The notes below the pieces were generated by a model. It was not told where the DNA came from, did not search any database, and saw nothing but the letters and a program-made list of their open reading frames with translations. Of a stretch of 64,000 nucleotides of DNA, positions 11,583-23,752 are shown one piece after another (the stretch's first letter is position 1; every line of letters starts with the position of its first letter). Position numbers and translations under genes: made by a program. The DNA is from Exophiala sp. HKRS030 (taxonomy: Eukaryota > Ascomycota > Eurotiomycetes > Chaetothyriales > Herpotrichiellaceae): NCBI GenBank assembly GCA_023897205.1, contig JAHWDD010000008.1, positions 310,001-374,000 of the forward strand, read 5' to 3'.

Positions 11583-14500
11583 TCTTGGAATATGCTCCGG
11601 GACCGTCAGAGACTCGATGATTCAGGCCCCCTGCTCATCACTAGGCCGGAGATACACGACGCCGAATCTTGTCGTATGAATATATATGGGCTAATGGGAG
11701 ATCTTGAAACTGCGACAATAGTCATGAATTCGTCACTGACACTGAATAGCTAAGGTATCATTGACGTCTTGACGAAGATGTCGTTGATGTTTTCTGACAA
11801 GTCGACGTTGCACAAGGAACAAGGCCACAAAATACTTCATACAGAGTAACTCGAAACCATTCCCACAAGGCCCTCAATATGACAGGTGGTGTGGTACAGA
11901 AATGCTGGGTCCACCCATAAACATACCATGTGAGAGAAGAGAGAAGCCACCAGCATGCGTGTCGCGTTGAAACAGAGGCGGTCCATGCTCATCGCCTGCA
12001 CCTGAGGGGTGTAGCCAACACCAATGGAACCAACAAGCCCATCCACCGCAGTATCAAGACATTCTAGCTCAGAGTTCGAATTTTGTGGCCTCGCCCGTTG
12101 CTCCGACGATCGTGTTGCAATAGCGGGTTTTTCCATGGCTTATTGTACATACATAGTTGTCAAATTGGGCACCCATGCCAGCTACGTCTTTCAATTAGTG
12201 ATTTTGGTATTCCTAGGTGAGATTTGCTTTCATACCGAGATCAATCTCGATAATTCCCTTGGCTTTGTTTGCGGCGTGATCAAAGTCAAGCTTGGCCAAC
12301 ATTTTTGCTTGGGACGTTCCCGCTAGATTATACAGGAAAGAAAGAGGTACGACTCTGTTTGAGGCAGCCGAGCGCTTGGTTGTCTGGGTTGGGATGGTTT
12401 GTTTTTTGGTTGGTGCCATGGCGACTCTAATTGTGATCGGAGTTAGCAGATAAGGGAGCAGGGTATTCCTAACCAAAATCATGTCTCTTTGCTTGAGCAA
12501 TTGCAAGGAACAAAAGGGCAGTTGGATTTATGTGTGTGAGGGATAGGGTGGGAGGGTACATCCGATGAGACACCGTCAAGATCATAGTTGAGGGCAGCTT
12601 TCCATTCAACAAGGCGCTATGCACTCTTTCCCTCATCTGCCAACGGACTCGAATCGCAGTTTCTCCATGAACTGAGATCGCAGAGTGGATCTTTATTGAC
12701 GGCAGGACATGGCAGTAGCATAAGAAAGTCCAGCTTGTCACAAGTCAAGGCTCACCGGGCTTACTTAATGTTGCTAGGACAGAATGCTGAAACCACAGTA
12801 AGAACGATGATGCCCGTGCTAACATGGCTCCTGGTGAACATTGTCGATGGAGGGCCGGGGCGGCAGGAGCACTTCCTGCTCCATTCCAGCATGGATAAGA
12901 AGTCGCGGTAAATGACGATGCCCGAGAGCACGTTGTGAGATGTATAACCACGGGAGACAAAAATGACTGGCCACCACAGAAAGCTTTCGGATCGGCTTTC
13001 CCTGGGCAATTCGAGAGTGTTTCGCGGCGGAATGTACAGTACACTGACGGATGGGAGTCACCACGGTTCGGAGCAGATGCAGTGCTTCGGGCGTAGTGTC
13101 GACTATCTACAAGGCATTAGCTGAGCAACAGTGTGAGTGATCTTGTGACATTGCTTGATAATGTCGTACAAAAATGATGATCACCACTTAGCAGCAAGCA
13201 GCCTGCGACGCGCTAGTCAGCGAGCACCTATACATCAGCTAGGAGAGTCTGTGCCACCTCCAGAGAATGGTCGTCATGAAGGAAGCAGCATACCGAGCAT
13301 GGGAAATGTCGTTTCCATCTGTCCCACGAACACGAATGTCATGAAGCTCTTGATGTGGAGCAATCAACAACCACCGGGTTGTCAGGCGGCGGCACTCGTG
13401 GTTACAACCAGAAAGGACATTCAATGAAATGTGGCCTATTCTGTTGCATGAACTGGAAGGTCATCGCTGCCATCGATTGTGGCATAGATGGTTGGTCAGG
13501 AATTCGACGTCAGATGTGAGTATTGTCGTACAGTGTTAGGCCGGTGAAACACATCGGATACAGACTCGGGCACACGGCGGCTAGAAGGTGATGCTGATGG
13601 CGGAGACCGCTCGAGTACAGAGATAGTGATGCGAGGAGAAATGTCGCTGAATCGGTAGCATTGGATTGCAGCTCGAAGGATTTGACACCTTGATCTGGCT
13701 TTGCCTCTTTCCCATATTGTATTCAAGGCATCTTGGCTTCTTGTTTCTAGCGCAGATCGACATGATACGACCCAATATTGCCTGTCCGGTAAGCCTCGAC
13801 ATTATGATGCATTGTTGAAAATGGCAAAAGTCGTCAGGTGAATCAAGTGCTCAGGAATCAAAAGCCAAGCGCAGGACAGGGAAAGAAAGGCGTAGAACAC
13901 TAGTCTTGAATAAGACACGGACTTCTCAAACTGCCACAGAGACTTTAACCAAGTCGCGGTATTTCGCGACGTCTGGGTCAATATGTGAGTGCTCAGTCAC
14001 GGTGGTCTTCAAGCAAGCCGAGAACAACAATCTGTCAAGGGCTGGCTCAGTAAGCAAGGTCGGCAAAGGACAGTCAATCAAGAACAGCGCATCTCAGCTG
14101 CAGTGCAACCCACCATTGCCTCGGAAGTGGAGAAAGAAAGAAAAGATGTCCCGGAGGCGCGCACGCTACCCAGTCGCGGGCTAGACGTCAATCAATGACT
14201 GGACATGAAACACCTGGACTGCAATCCGAGGGCAAATGAGACTGCTTTGGAGGCTCTTGTTGTTGCGTACATGAGGAGGAACGCCGGCAAAGAGTGAATC
14301 AGTTCTTCAACCCCCATCCTCCTGCAGCTTTCCAGCAAATCCTCGTTGCAAAAGACCCCGCAATATAGACTCCTCCCCCTTGCGATTTTATGCATAATCT
14401 CTCGCTTTCGTTGTCTTTCCCCTGCTCCAAAGCGATGTCGAATGCAGCTCCAAGGCGAATCTCCCCATCACAAACATTCTTCCATTACTTGTGATGGAGA

Positions 14501-17500
14501 CACAACGTGGGATCCGATGATTCTAAGCGGTCCACACCAAAATCGATGAGGAGCATAGTAGCTTGCATCGCCCTAAACGGTCGCTTATCCGTCGGAAGCA
14601 TCGCCCGCGGTGCCCAGGTGCACGCTCTACAACTTAAATCCCAGTCTGAATCAAACTTTAACCGCAGTTTCCATCATGAGATCAAGAGTCCAAAAAGTCA
14701 ACCTTGAGTGAGCGTCTGTCTTCATGACGGCGAAGAGTTTGGATGATCGCAAGAGCAAGAAAAGCCACACGCTGGACATACAATACGTATACCGACGGCA
14801 CGCAGTGGTAAGAATCTCTTGTTCCGACAAAGGCTGGAAAATATCAGCTTCGGATAGCCCCCGACTGGTTCGATACACTTACCCAGAATATCGTTTTCGA
14901 GAGACAGTGTTGGCATGTGAAGGAGTTAACCCTGGCGTTGAAAGACATTCGTGATTGTATCAAGTTGAGCGAATAGGATAGAGCTCGACATTTGTCTCGT
15001 CTGTTTATTGACAACACCCAATATCAATGGATCCATCGGATCGGCTGACACTGCAAAGACCTCGAGCATGTACGAGGAGGTATTGTTACGGGACCTTCCA
15101 GCCTTTCTAGTGAGTTTGCCGTCAGCTTGCTGGCTTCCAGTTTGAGCCTGAGATGTTGGTGTGAGAGACATCTTCGAGACGCCAGCCTAGGTGCAAAGTG
15201 GTCGTCAGAGATGAATGAGATACGAAGGTGTTGATCTTTGTGCCTGGCCACAAGGCAATGGGGGCATCAAAGCCTTCAGATAAGCTGGCGACATGGCGAA
15301 GACTAAATATGTTGGGTGCAAGAAACTGGTACCACCAGGTTGACCACCATCGGTAGATCTTGTGAAATTAGCACTTCGGAGCATCAAAAGTCGGTGTACA
15401 ATACAAACAGCATCGAAGCCACGTAACTCTATCATCTGAAAGTAAGGCACACCTTGGATAGGCCGGTGTTTCAAGCACACAGCGGGAAAAAGCTGATTGG
15501 GTTGCTGATTGAAGGTCGAGTTGACCATCTTCGACAGAGCTGTACTCGAGAAAATCCCATGCCAGTACTGTAACGGTGACACAAGTCCAAAGCAACTGCA
15601 AATGTGTATGCCAAAGCCAAATATAGGTCGATTGTCGATATCATGGGGATTCGAGAATGCGAGTTCCCAGTCATTGTGCCGATATGAGACTCTCATTTTG
15701 GCACAGGCCTGTGATCAGCCATGACCGCGATTCAAGGCGAAGGACTGGTTCTCCACCAAGCCGGTTAGAGGAGGGTCGGTCTCTGTTATCGCACACATAT
15801 GTGATGACTTGGAAAGAGACGAGTTGTCCAGGGTCCAGGATAAATGCCGTCGCCCGAAAATGGATGTGTACCATTGTGGCTCAGAATCGCTTGGTTGCAT
15901 ACCCGAAACGTGCGCTTCACGACGAGCTCCCTAGTGCCATTCGATCTGCCAGGCTGGCTTCGGAGTTCAGAAAGACCCGTTGGAGGCTGAGCCCTTTCTC
16001 TAGCGTATCGACATTGCGTTGGTGTTCGACATAGACCTTGACATGCACGGCTAGTCCTGCTATGGCTGACAACCCAAGCCTGCATGTAGGGGTATCCAAC
16101 ACGCTGCCACTTAGGGGTCTCCTTCGGGTTGCCCAATGCATTCCGGACTGTAGAGGAGGACTTATCAAACCTCTGGCCCCAGTCCTCAACAGGCGGTGTG
16201 AGAAGCACTCTCGTTCAAGAAAGCAGTCATGATAGTGCGATGACAGCAAAGCACGGATCGAGGCAGCAATTGGACCAAGAAAAATCTGCATTCGCCAAAC
16301 ATGCATCGATAGACACGGCTGCCAGATCGGGCCGCAGGCATCAGCCTGCTTGGAAAGACCCAATCGTTTAGCCGAATAGTACTGTAGGGGCAACACCTCG
16401 GTCAAGGTGTAGAGGGCTAAGGAGATTTGCAGAAGACGGCTGCGAACAATGCTTGAACCGATAAACCCGGCACATCCTTGAACCATGACGAACCACAACA
16501 GCAATTGGCGTTCGGGCTAATTCTTAATGAACGAACTGGAGCCCAAGGGACGGGGGAGGCCACGCTTGTGCTAGTTTGACGGGTCTAGACAACCGCCAGG
16601 TAGACAATTGAACGGTGATACTGGAAGTATTTCGGACAAGGCTCGAGGGGCGATGGAGAGCTCTTTTTTTCATTCTCTGCGCTGGCTACCTACCTGGTAA
16701 CCACACAGGAACGTCAATCTTTTCTATGTCAATGCCCAGGGCTACCGGCAGGGGGATGATTTGAACCCGCATAAGAAGTAGTCAGTTGCGAGGGGACCAG
16801 GGTTGCGGTAGCGTGACGGACTGGGCCAGAAACTAGGATTGAGGAGTGAACCCTACCGAGGTGCGCGGCTGCAGCCTCAACCGGTCAAGACAATTTACCA
16901 ATGGCATACGCTTGAGTGTTCGGAAAATGGTCAAGATCGGCACCTCAACTGGCAGATGGTTGGGGCCAATGCAAACACATGCGTGGGAAGGGTGTGTGGG
17001 AGACGATAACGTGGGCCCGGCTTAGTCTTCAAGAGCCTTTGTCGGTCATTGATGTTCTCGACACTGGAATTCCGAGTAAATCGATTCAATTGTGAAGTGT
17101 CGCGACAGCCAAGTTCTCGACACGTCGACCTGCAGCATGAGGCGCTGTGGCTTGACTAGTATGCCGTCGCACCGACCGACTCGTCTTCTGTATTTCTTCT
17201 GGATTTCCCAGCCGAGGTATGATTGTTGAACTGCTTATCTTTACCCGCAAAGCTCTTGATATGTGTTGTTCATTGAGAACTAATTTGGCTGACCTTGAGT
17301 TGTGGCTGTGGAAGCCAGTCGTGAACACGTTCTTTCATCTGACCAATTTTCGTGATATGGGCAGTCATTTAGAACAACATGATTGTGCGTAATGACAGGC
17401 AATAAGGTCTCCGCGTCAACATTGGGAAATCAACTGAAAATGACTCATATAGCCGATTTTGAGAGTCCTTGGTCTAATTCAGAAGATGGTTCCGGTGTGA

Positions 17501-18405
17501 AGGGGTTTTATTATGGGGCATCTTGATGACATTCTTATGGGAACTCATTCAATTCGAACTCGAATGTAGACACAGAATCCTCTGGATGCCGGACCGGTGC
17601 AATTGAAAGAAGACAGGGTATTGCTGCAAGTCAGGTATGCGGTATTGACAACGCACATGTCGCTATGGCCTCAACCTGTCGTCAATAGAACGCAGCAATA
17701 TTTGGCTGAGGCTTGAGCCATGTTGCGACAAGGCATCACCTAGTACTAGCACTGACCGACGCAGGTGTTGTAGGAGTACATTCTCTCGGTATAGGAAAGT
17801 CACCATCAGAGGCGGGTCCATGGATGAATGATGTCTGGGAGAAGCAAAAGGTAGCACCCGAAATTTCTTCAAAACAGTTGCTTTGTCGTGTCCTAGCAAT
17901 CGAGCAACGACATGGAGTATCTCCAATGAGCATAACTGCTAAAGTCGATGGTTATTGTTGTAGGACCAAGCGTGCTCGAAAGTTTCTGGTATCCAAATCG
18001 TAGGATTCGCATTGCTTTTCGAAACGAGAGATGAGACTCAGCATCGCTGGAGACATAGCCCACAATTTTGCTCATGATCTTGTTCACACGCTGTGATGTT
18101 GAGATAGATGGCTGACTCGACCGATTTTTTGACTGTGACGCGTGTGGCGAGAGTCGCGCGTTTCTGTCCCGCGCGACTTTCCAAATTAATTTGTTCTTGC
18201 GGCGACGTCAAACACAGAATGCGCATCGCATCCTTCTCGACATCACGGCCACCTCTTCTCCATCGCCCATACTCGAATCTATCTCCTTTTGTTCTTTCTC
18301 ATATCTTTCATTCCACCCTCAAGTTTCGACACAATCTCATCCTCATTACCTCTGCCGTAAATTGTCCTCGTCGCTCGCTGCCAGTGCGCGGCCTTTTGAC
18401 GAACC
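11583..18405. other. Gene-poor stretch, possible decayed genes
   Basis: About 6.8 kb without a gene I can defend. Base composition is ordinary, not AT-rich, so it does not look like heavily RIP-mutated transposon DNA. Short overlapping ORFs on the minus strand have some protein character: 12506-12213 (a piece starting MAPTKKQT at about 12419, followed by possible GTATGA and GTATGT donors), 12136-11837 (ending at another GTATGT), 15696-15205, 15601-15368 and 16504-15917. They switch frame without convincing splice sites. Together they suggest one or more inactivated minus-strand genes, but no family was recognised. The last 300 bases are the POB3 promoter and leader, including CT-rich tracts from 18220. 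Confidence 0.45.
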
Positions 18406-20227
18406 ATGTAAGTCTTTTTCTGTGCGAATCCTCGCCGCTGTCTGACCATGAAATCACAGGGAGACCTTTGAAAACATCTATCTCGATCTTTCGAAACAGG
18501 CAGGGCGATGCAGATTTGCAGAGAGCGGTCTTGGATGGAAACCAAGCGGCGGCAGTGATCCCTTCACGTTGGATAGCGGTGAGGTCGCTTCGGCACAATG
18601 GAGCAGAGCCTCGAAAGGCTACGAAATCAAGATCATCACCAGAAATTCCGGAGTCATACAATTCGACGGTTTTGAACAAGAAGACTACGACCGCGCTGCA
18701 AAGGCATTCAAGATTTGGTACGGTCTGAATCTAGAGAACAAGGAACATGCTCTACGAGGTTGGAATTGGGGCAAGGCCGAATTTGGTAGAGCCGAACTGG
18801 CTTTCAATGTTCAAAACAGGCCTGCCTTCGAGATACCCTACTCGGAAATCTCTAATACGAATTTGGCGGGCAAGAATGAGATCGCAGTCGAGTTCAACCT
18901 AACATCAGATCCTTCTCAAGACGAAAGCAGGGGCCACCAAGTAGCCAGCACCAAGAACAGAGGGCACAAGGCTGCTGCGGCTCGAGATGAACTGGTTGAA
19001 ATGAGGTTCTATATTCCTGGCACAGTCTCGAAGAAGGAGGTCAACGGTGATGAGGAAAATGGTGTTGACAACGAAGAGGAAGAGGAGCAAAATGCCGCGA
19101 ACTTGTTTTATGAGACCTTGATGGATAAGGCAGAGATCGGAGATGTTGCCGGCGCGACATTTGCTACGTTCCAAGACATCTTGCACCTCACCCCGAGAGG
19201 ACGATTCGACATCGACATGTACGAGAATTCATTCCGCCTGCGCGGCAAGACATACGACTACAAGATCCAGTATACAGCCATCAAGAAGTTCTTCATCCTG
19301 CCTAAAAACGACGAGACGCACACACTCATCACGCTTGGACTAGATCCACCACTACGACAAGGCCAGACACGGTATCCCTTCATCGTGATGCAGCTCAAGC
19401 TGGACGACGAGGTGAATCTAGACCTGAACATGACGGAGGAATTACTCGAGACCAAGTACAAAGATAAACTGGATGCACACTATGAAGCGCCGATTCACCA
19501 TGTCATTGCAAAGGTCTTCAAGGGTCTTTCAAACAAGAAGATCATCATGCCCTCGAAAGATTTCGTTAGTCACCACAACATGAACGGGGTTAAATGCTCC
19601 ATCAAGGCGAATGAAGGACTTCTTTTCTGCTTGGACAAGAGTTTCATGTTCGTCCCCAAACCCGCCACATACGTGCCGATAGACTCGATTCAGAGCATCA
19701 CTATGTCCCGCGTAGGCGGAGCCTTGGCAGCGAGCAGGACATTCGACATTAGTATCACGCTCAAGAATGGGCAAGGCGAACATCAATTCAGCAACATCAA
19801 CCGCGAAGAGCAGCAGCCATTTGAGGCATTCTTCCAGGTAAGGACTCGTCACGTGGAGTTTTCAGATCAATGCTAATTTGATTTACAGGCCAAGGGAATA
19901 AGATGCAAGAACGAGATGGTTGATGACACTTCGACCATGTTGAAACAGGCGCTTGAGGATCCGGACCTTGCTTCCTCCGACGATGAAGATGCCGTTGACC
20001 GCGGTTCAGCAGACGAAGATGACGATTCCCCCGACGAAGATTTTGAAGACGAGTCTGATAGTGATGTTGCTGAGGAGTATGATTCTGCTCACGAGAGTAG
20101 TGGTAGCGATGGTGGAAGCGATACGGAAATGCGCGATGCCCGTGCTGACGCCGACGCTGATGGAGATGCAGATATGGCCAGTGGTGACGAAGAGGAGCGG
20201 AGGCCCAAGAAGAAGGCGAAAAACTAA
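18406..20227 (+). CDS. POB3: POB3, SSRP1-type subunit of the FACT histone chaperone
   Basis: Three introns-bounded parts: 18406-18407 (AT), 18460-19837 and 19889-20227, giving 572 aa. The 52-nt first intron (18408-18459, GTAAGT...CAG) splits the start codon as AT/G, and only this splice yields the conserved N-terminus ETFENIYLDLSKQ. The second intron (19838-19888, 51 nt) has a TGCTAAT branch site. Domain order fits the family: N-terminal Pob3/SSRP1 PH domain, an acidic insert (about residues 195-215), the middle double PH-like region, and a long acidic tail (Asp/Glu/Ser-rich) ending in the basic stretch RRPKKKAKN. Fungal Pob3 lacks the HMG box of animal SSRP1, as here. Role known for the family: with Spt16 it reorganises nucleosomes during transcription and replication in the nucleus. 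Confidence 0.95.
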
Positions 20228-20914
20228 GTGTTGGCAGAACACTTCGGAATGTTTTATAGAAATAGAACACTCCGGAATACTTATGTACGTCCAGTAATGC
20301 GAAGAGATGAGCTGTCCGCTTTCACGCCCCAAGCGGTCTAGCTCGCCGAGAACAGCATTTGCATATTCCCATATATTCATGCGTTGCAGACTGAATTCTT
20401 CTTTTCTTTCTTCTTCTCTTTCTTTCATTCCGCATCCCACGTGTGTCCTTTCAGCCTCCCCCAGCCAGGGGGGGCTGAAGAGGGCATGCATTCAGGGCAC
20501 AGGAGCTAGCCTCTGGTGGTTCTCGACGAGGATGGTGTCAGCATAAGTTATTTTCGAACATAACCTGCGTTACCCAAAAAGTGAGTTAACAATCAAGTCT
20601 TTCGACAACAATGAGATAGTGATTGATCTCCATGAGTCTGACATTGCTAATCAAAGGCAACAACAGAAGTCATGGACTACTTTGGGTTGTATATATATGG
20701 CCTTATTTGGTAAGTCTTCCGAGATCCCGCTTGGCGAAGACCTTTGTCCGGCTTTAAGCCTCATGAGGATTAGCGTTGATGTTAGTGTGTATTGCACGTG
20801 ATTCTGAAAATTCGTCCGACAAGAATCCCGACACCCTCTTGGTTCTCCGTACTTTCTCCCTCCATCGGCACACTTTCCTCTTGCATTTGCGAACGCGCTG
20901 ACCTTTGTTTCATT
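20228..20914. other. Intergenic between POB3 and Zn2Cys6 gene
   Basis: Head-to-tail spacer. It contains a CT-rich block (about 20395-20435), a TATATATAT stretch at about 20690 that could serve as a TATA element, and no credible ORF. Confidence 0.55.
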
Positions 20915-21855
20915 ATGGCCAGACGAACACAGGCAACAAACAACAATAGGGCGACGGCATCGTCGGCACCTGTCCGTACGCGGACAGGTTGCTTGACCTG
21001 CCGTCGCCGAAAGTTGAAGTGTGACGAGGTGAGTCTCAATCCATTGTTTCCCAATCACGCGTGACTGACCAGTCTGTACAGGCGGCACCTGTCTGTGGAC
21101 AGTGCCAAAAATCAGGAAGACCCTGTGAGAGGGGCGAGGGTGAGTCTCGGATCATGGTCAGATTTTGAGATCCCCTAGACTGATTGCTCCTAGGAGTCGC
21201 TTTCAGACACCAACAAAATGCCAGCATGGAGCGTGACGAGTCTCTCAAGAGTTTCTACAACAGAGACGGCAATGAAAGACGCTTCAGACAAGACACGTGC
21301 TTTTTGCCAATTCCACAGACTTGTAAGTTATCGCCATTGGATTTGACCGCTGCAGCGACTGACAATACTGCAGTGACCTGGGTATCAGTCGATCCCTCGT
21401 CTGAAGATGCACCTACACATTCTCCTCCACCAAACACAGCAGCCGCAGATCCCTACCAACAAGTTGCAGCGCATACGCTGGAAGCATTGTCGACAGCAGC
21501 GGCAGATCATGTATCCTACCCGCCTCAAGCAACGGCCTATTACACTGCCATGGCACCACACACAACTCCTCATCCGGAGTATGGCTTTGTCAGATTGGAA
21601 CATGAAGAAGGACCATCCTCAAATCAGACAAACTACACAAACGGTCAGAATCAAAACGCCAATTTGATGATCGATCCGAACTTGGAGACTACAGTCGCAG
21701 GTCCTGCCGACCAGGCTTCTACTGTGGACGAGGCGCGTGGCCCAAATCAACCAAAACAAGAAGGTGAAGAGCATCTTGGCCAAGGTGATAGTGACGAGAT
21801 TGGAGACTCTGAGTCAAGGGTGGCAATGGCACTTCAACACTTCAACGAGACATGA
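20915..21855 (+). CDS. Short Zn2Cys6 regulator, 260 aa
   Basis: Four exons: 20915-21028, 21082-21139, 21194-21322 and 21374-21855. Introns of 53, 54 and 51 nt have GTGAGT, GTGAGT and GTAAGT donors. The third is a multiple of three and could be read through; I favour splicing because it has a CTGAC branch site and restores a conserved IPQTLTWV-like segment. The zinc cluster spans exons 1 and 2 with spacing C-X2-C-X6-C-X6-C-X2-C-X6-C, followed by the segment GVAFRHQQNASM that I recall from a group of short fungal C6 proteins. The C-terminal half is disordered (Pro, Gln, Asn, Glu). There is no fungal-specific middle homology domain. Function is unknown; a nuclear DNA-binding role is inferred from the cluster. 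Confidence 0.82.
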
Positions 21856-23752
21856 TTGAATGACCGTCTCAGCAGACGCATGGCACGATAAGAAGACGCG
21901 CACTTGTACATTACGGCTGGCGATGAATTGTTTTTATGGATGATACCCCAAAATCAGGCGTCATGGGAGGCCTTGCTTCAGCTAGACATTCAGCAGCAGA
22001 ATCACTTTAGAGTTCAGGGTATCGCATCTTGTGTGAACCCGACCATTTCCTTCTCTTTCCACTCGTAACATCGTTTGAGATGCCGAACACGTGGAAACCT
22101 GCTAGATCTACGATTTCGATGCGCATCAAAAGGTAGATAGCTGCTGACCTAGAGCAAGGCCAGTGTGAACTTAATCTTAACGGCTCATGTGTTATGTGGA
22201 CTAGTTGTAGGGTTTCAATTTCACTTGTTGGCCATCAGACGCGTTCCGTCCGAGATCTGGAGATTTGACTCGGCCTTGCGATACGGAGTATGAATAACGT
22301 ATTTGACGACTCAGCGGCCTTCTGCCGGTCAGCGCTTGTATCTAGGAAAACCGAGCTTGGAATTTCCCGCCCAACCTGCGCCTGAATTCGCTACGAAAGG
22401 CGAGGTCGTTGGAGTGGTTCCGGACATTGGTGGTGTTGTGTACAGTATTTTTATTGTAGCGCCCTAATTTCCAGTACAGCGGACCGTGACGGAAGCACGC
22501 GAGAGAACCAATGCGTAAAAGTGTTGCAGGGGGGTTGCACACAACCCATGCATGTCTCGCCGCAGAGTGCCGAAAGTCCAATGGCTATCAATGGCTAGTG
22601 AGGCTATCGTGCTAGTCGGTAGGGGAAGATGGCGCGGCGGGTTTTGGGTAGGCCACGCAAGCACCAACAAAGTAGTGTGCGTTTTACGATGATCGCCCGG
22701 AATGCTCGTACAATACAATACATGCGAAGTCCAGGATACTGAGAACGGTTCTCGGAGGCTGATGCTACCTGCCGAGTAATAAGCAGGGAACTAGTGGTGT
22801 CCTAGAAGTCGATATTGGCCAACAGTTCAACCACCTCGAATCCGCATAGGCATCGAAAAGAAGGAGGATTGGACGGGCAACACGTACATACCTGTACGAA
22901 TACAATCAATATTGTCTTTGTCCTCGCATTTTCCGGCAGTCAGGCCAGCATCCATGGCCTTCCGCTCCGTTCAGCTGCGATGGCACGTTCACCAGCCAGA
23001 TCTTAGCCGAGCCTATGACTTTAAGCCTAGCAAGACTGGGCGATAGACTATTCTCAAGACGGCAAGCAAGCGCCAGAGATGGTGTCTCGCTAGCTGCCAG
23101 GTTGGACCGGCCGGGTAAACAAGACGTCAGCGGTTGATTGATTGTGTCCAACAGACCCTCTTTTCTCACACCAATCCATGACGACGAGGGCCGAGTTCTG
23201 GATACCGTGAGCGGGAGGACGCAATATTGGACGGACTACGGAGTACAGGATTCGTACAGAACGAGACGAGAGCTGGGACAAGGCAGCGGAAACAGGCCAT
23301 CCATTTCCTATTTCACTACGAGTGGCCGGAGATCACTGAATCATGGACATCACCACAATCACCTGAAGCTGCAGAATGATTTCCTTGTAGACGATACTTT
23401 ACTCCGTACACAGCTTCCTCACTCTTCCAAACGCCGCTCGTTCCATTGCCTCCTCCAAGAAATCATATTACTCCAGTTCTTGATCTTGTCGACTTGGCCA
23501 AATCACGGCACATCCATCAAGCAGTAATTTTGTTTTTGTTCAAGACACTTGTTGTGCCCACAGCGCTGCGCCACTACCGTCCACCGGTCATTCGTGCCTC
23601 CCGCTCTTCTAATCAGTCTGGGAGCTCTCATGGCGACCTGAACCTTCCTCTCGAAAACACCGTCCTGTCCTGCGCTGCACGGTCCTGCCTTCTTGTTGTG
23701 ATTTTTCTCTGGCTGCGCTCAGAGGCCGCAGGAGCCATACACAACAGACAAC
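21856..23752. other. Intergenic; long leader of CAF120
   Basis: About 1.9 kb without a credible gene. It holds three exact copies of the recurrent 9-mer (22282, 23237 and, inverted, 23400). The final 350 bases are CT-rich and probably transcribed as leader. ORFs of up to 129 codons in 23138-23817 have no protein character. Confidence 0.5.

Noticed and set aside
16741..16800. Possible tRNA T-arm (GATTTGAACCCGC) on the minus strand
   Set aside because: The stem does not pair as required, and no anticodon or acceptor arms could be drawn.
11583..18405. RIP-mutated transposon
   Set aside because: The stretch is not AT-rich, and I see no terminal repeats or transposase/reverse-transcriptase motifs.
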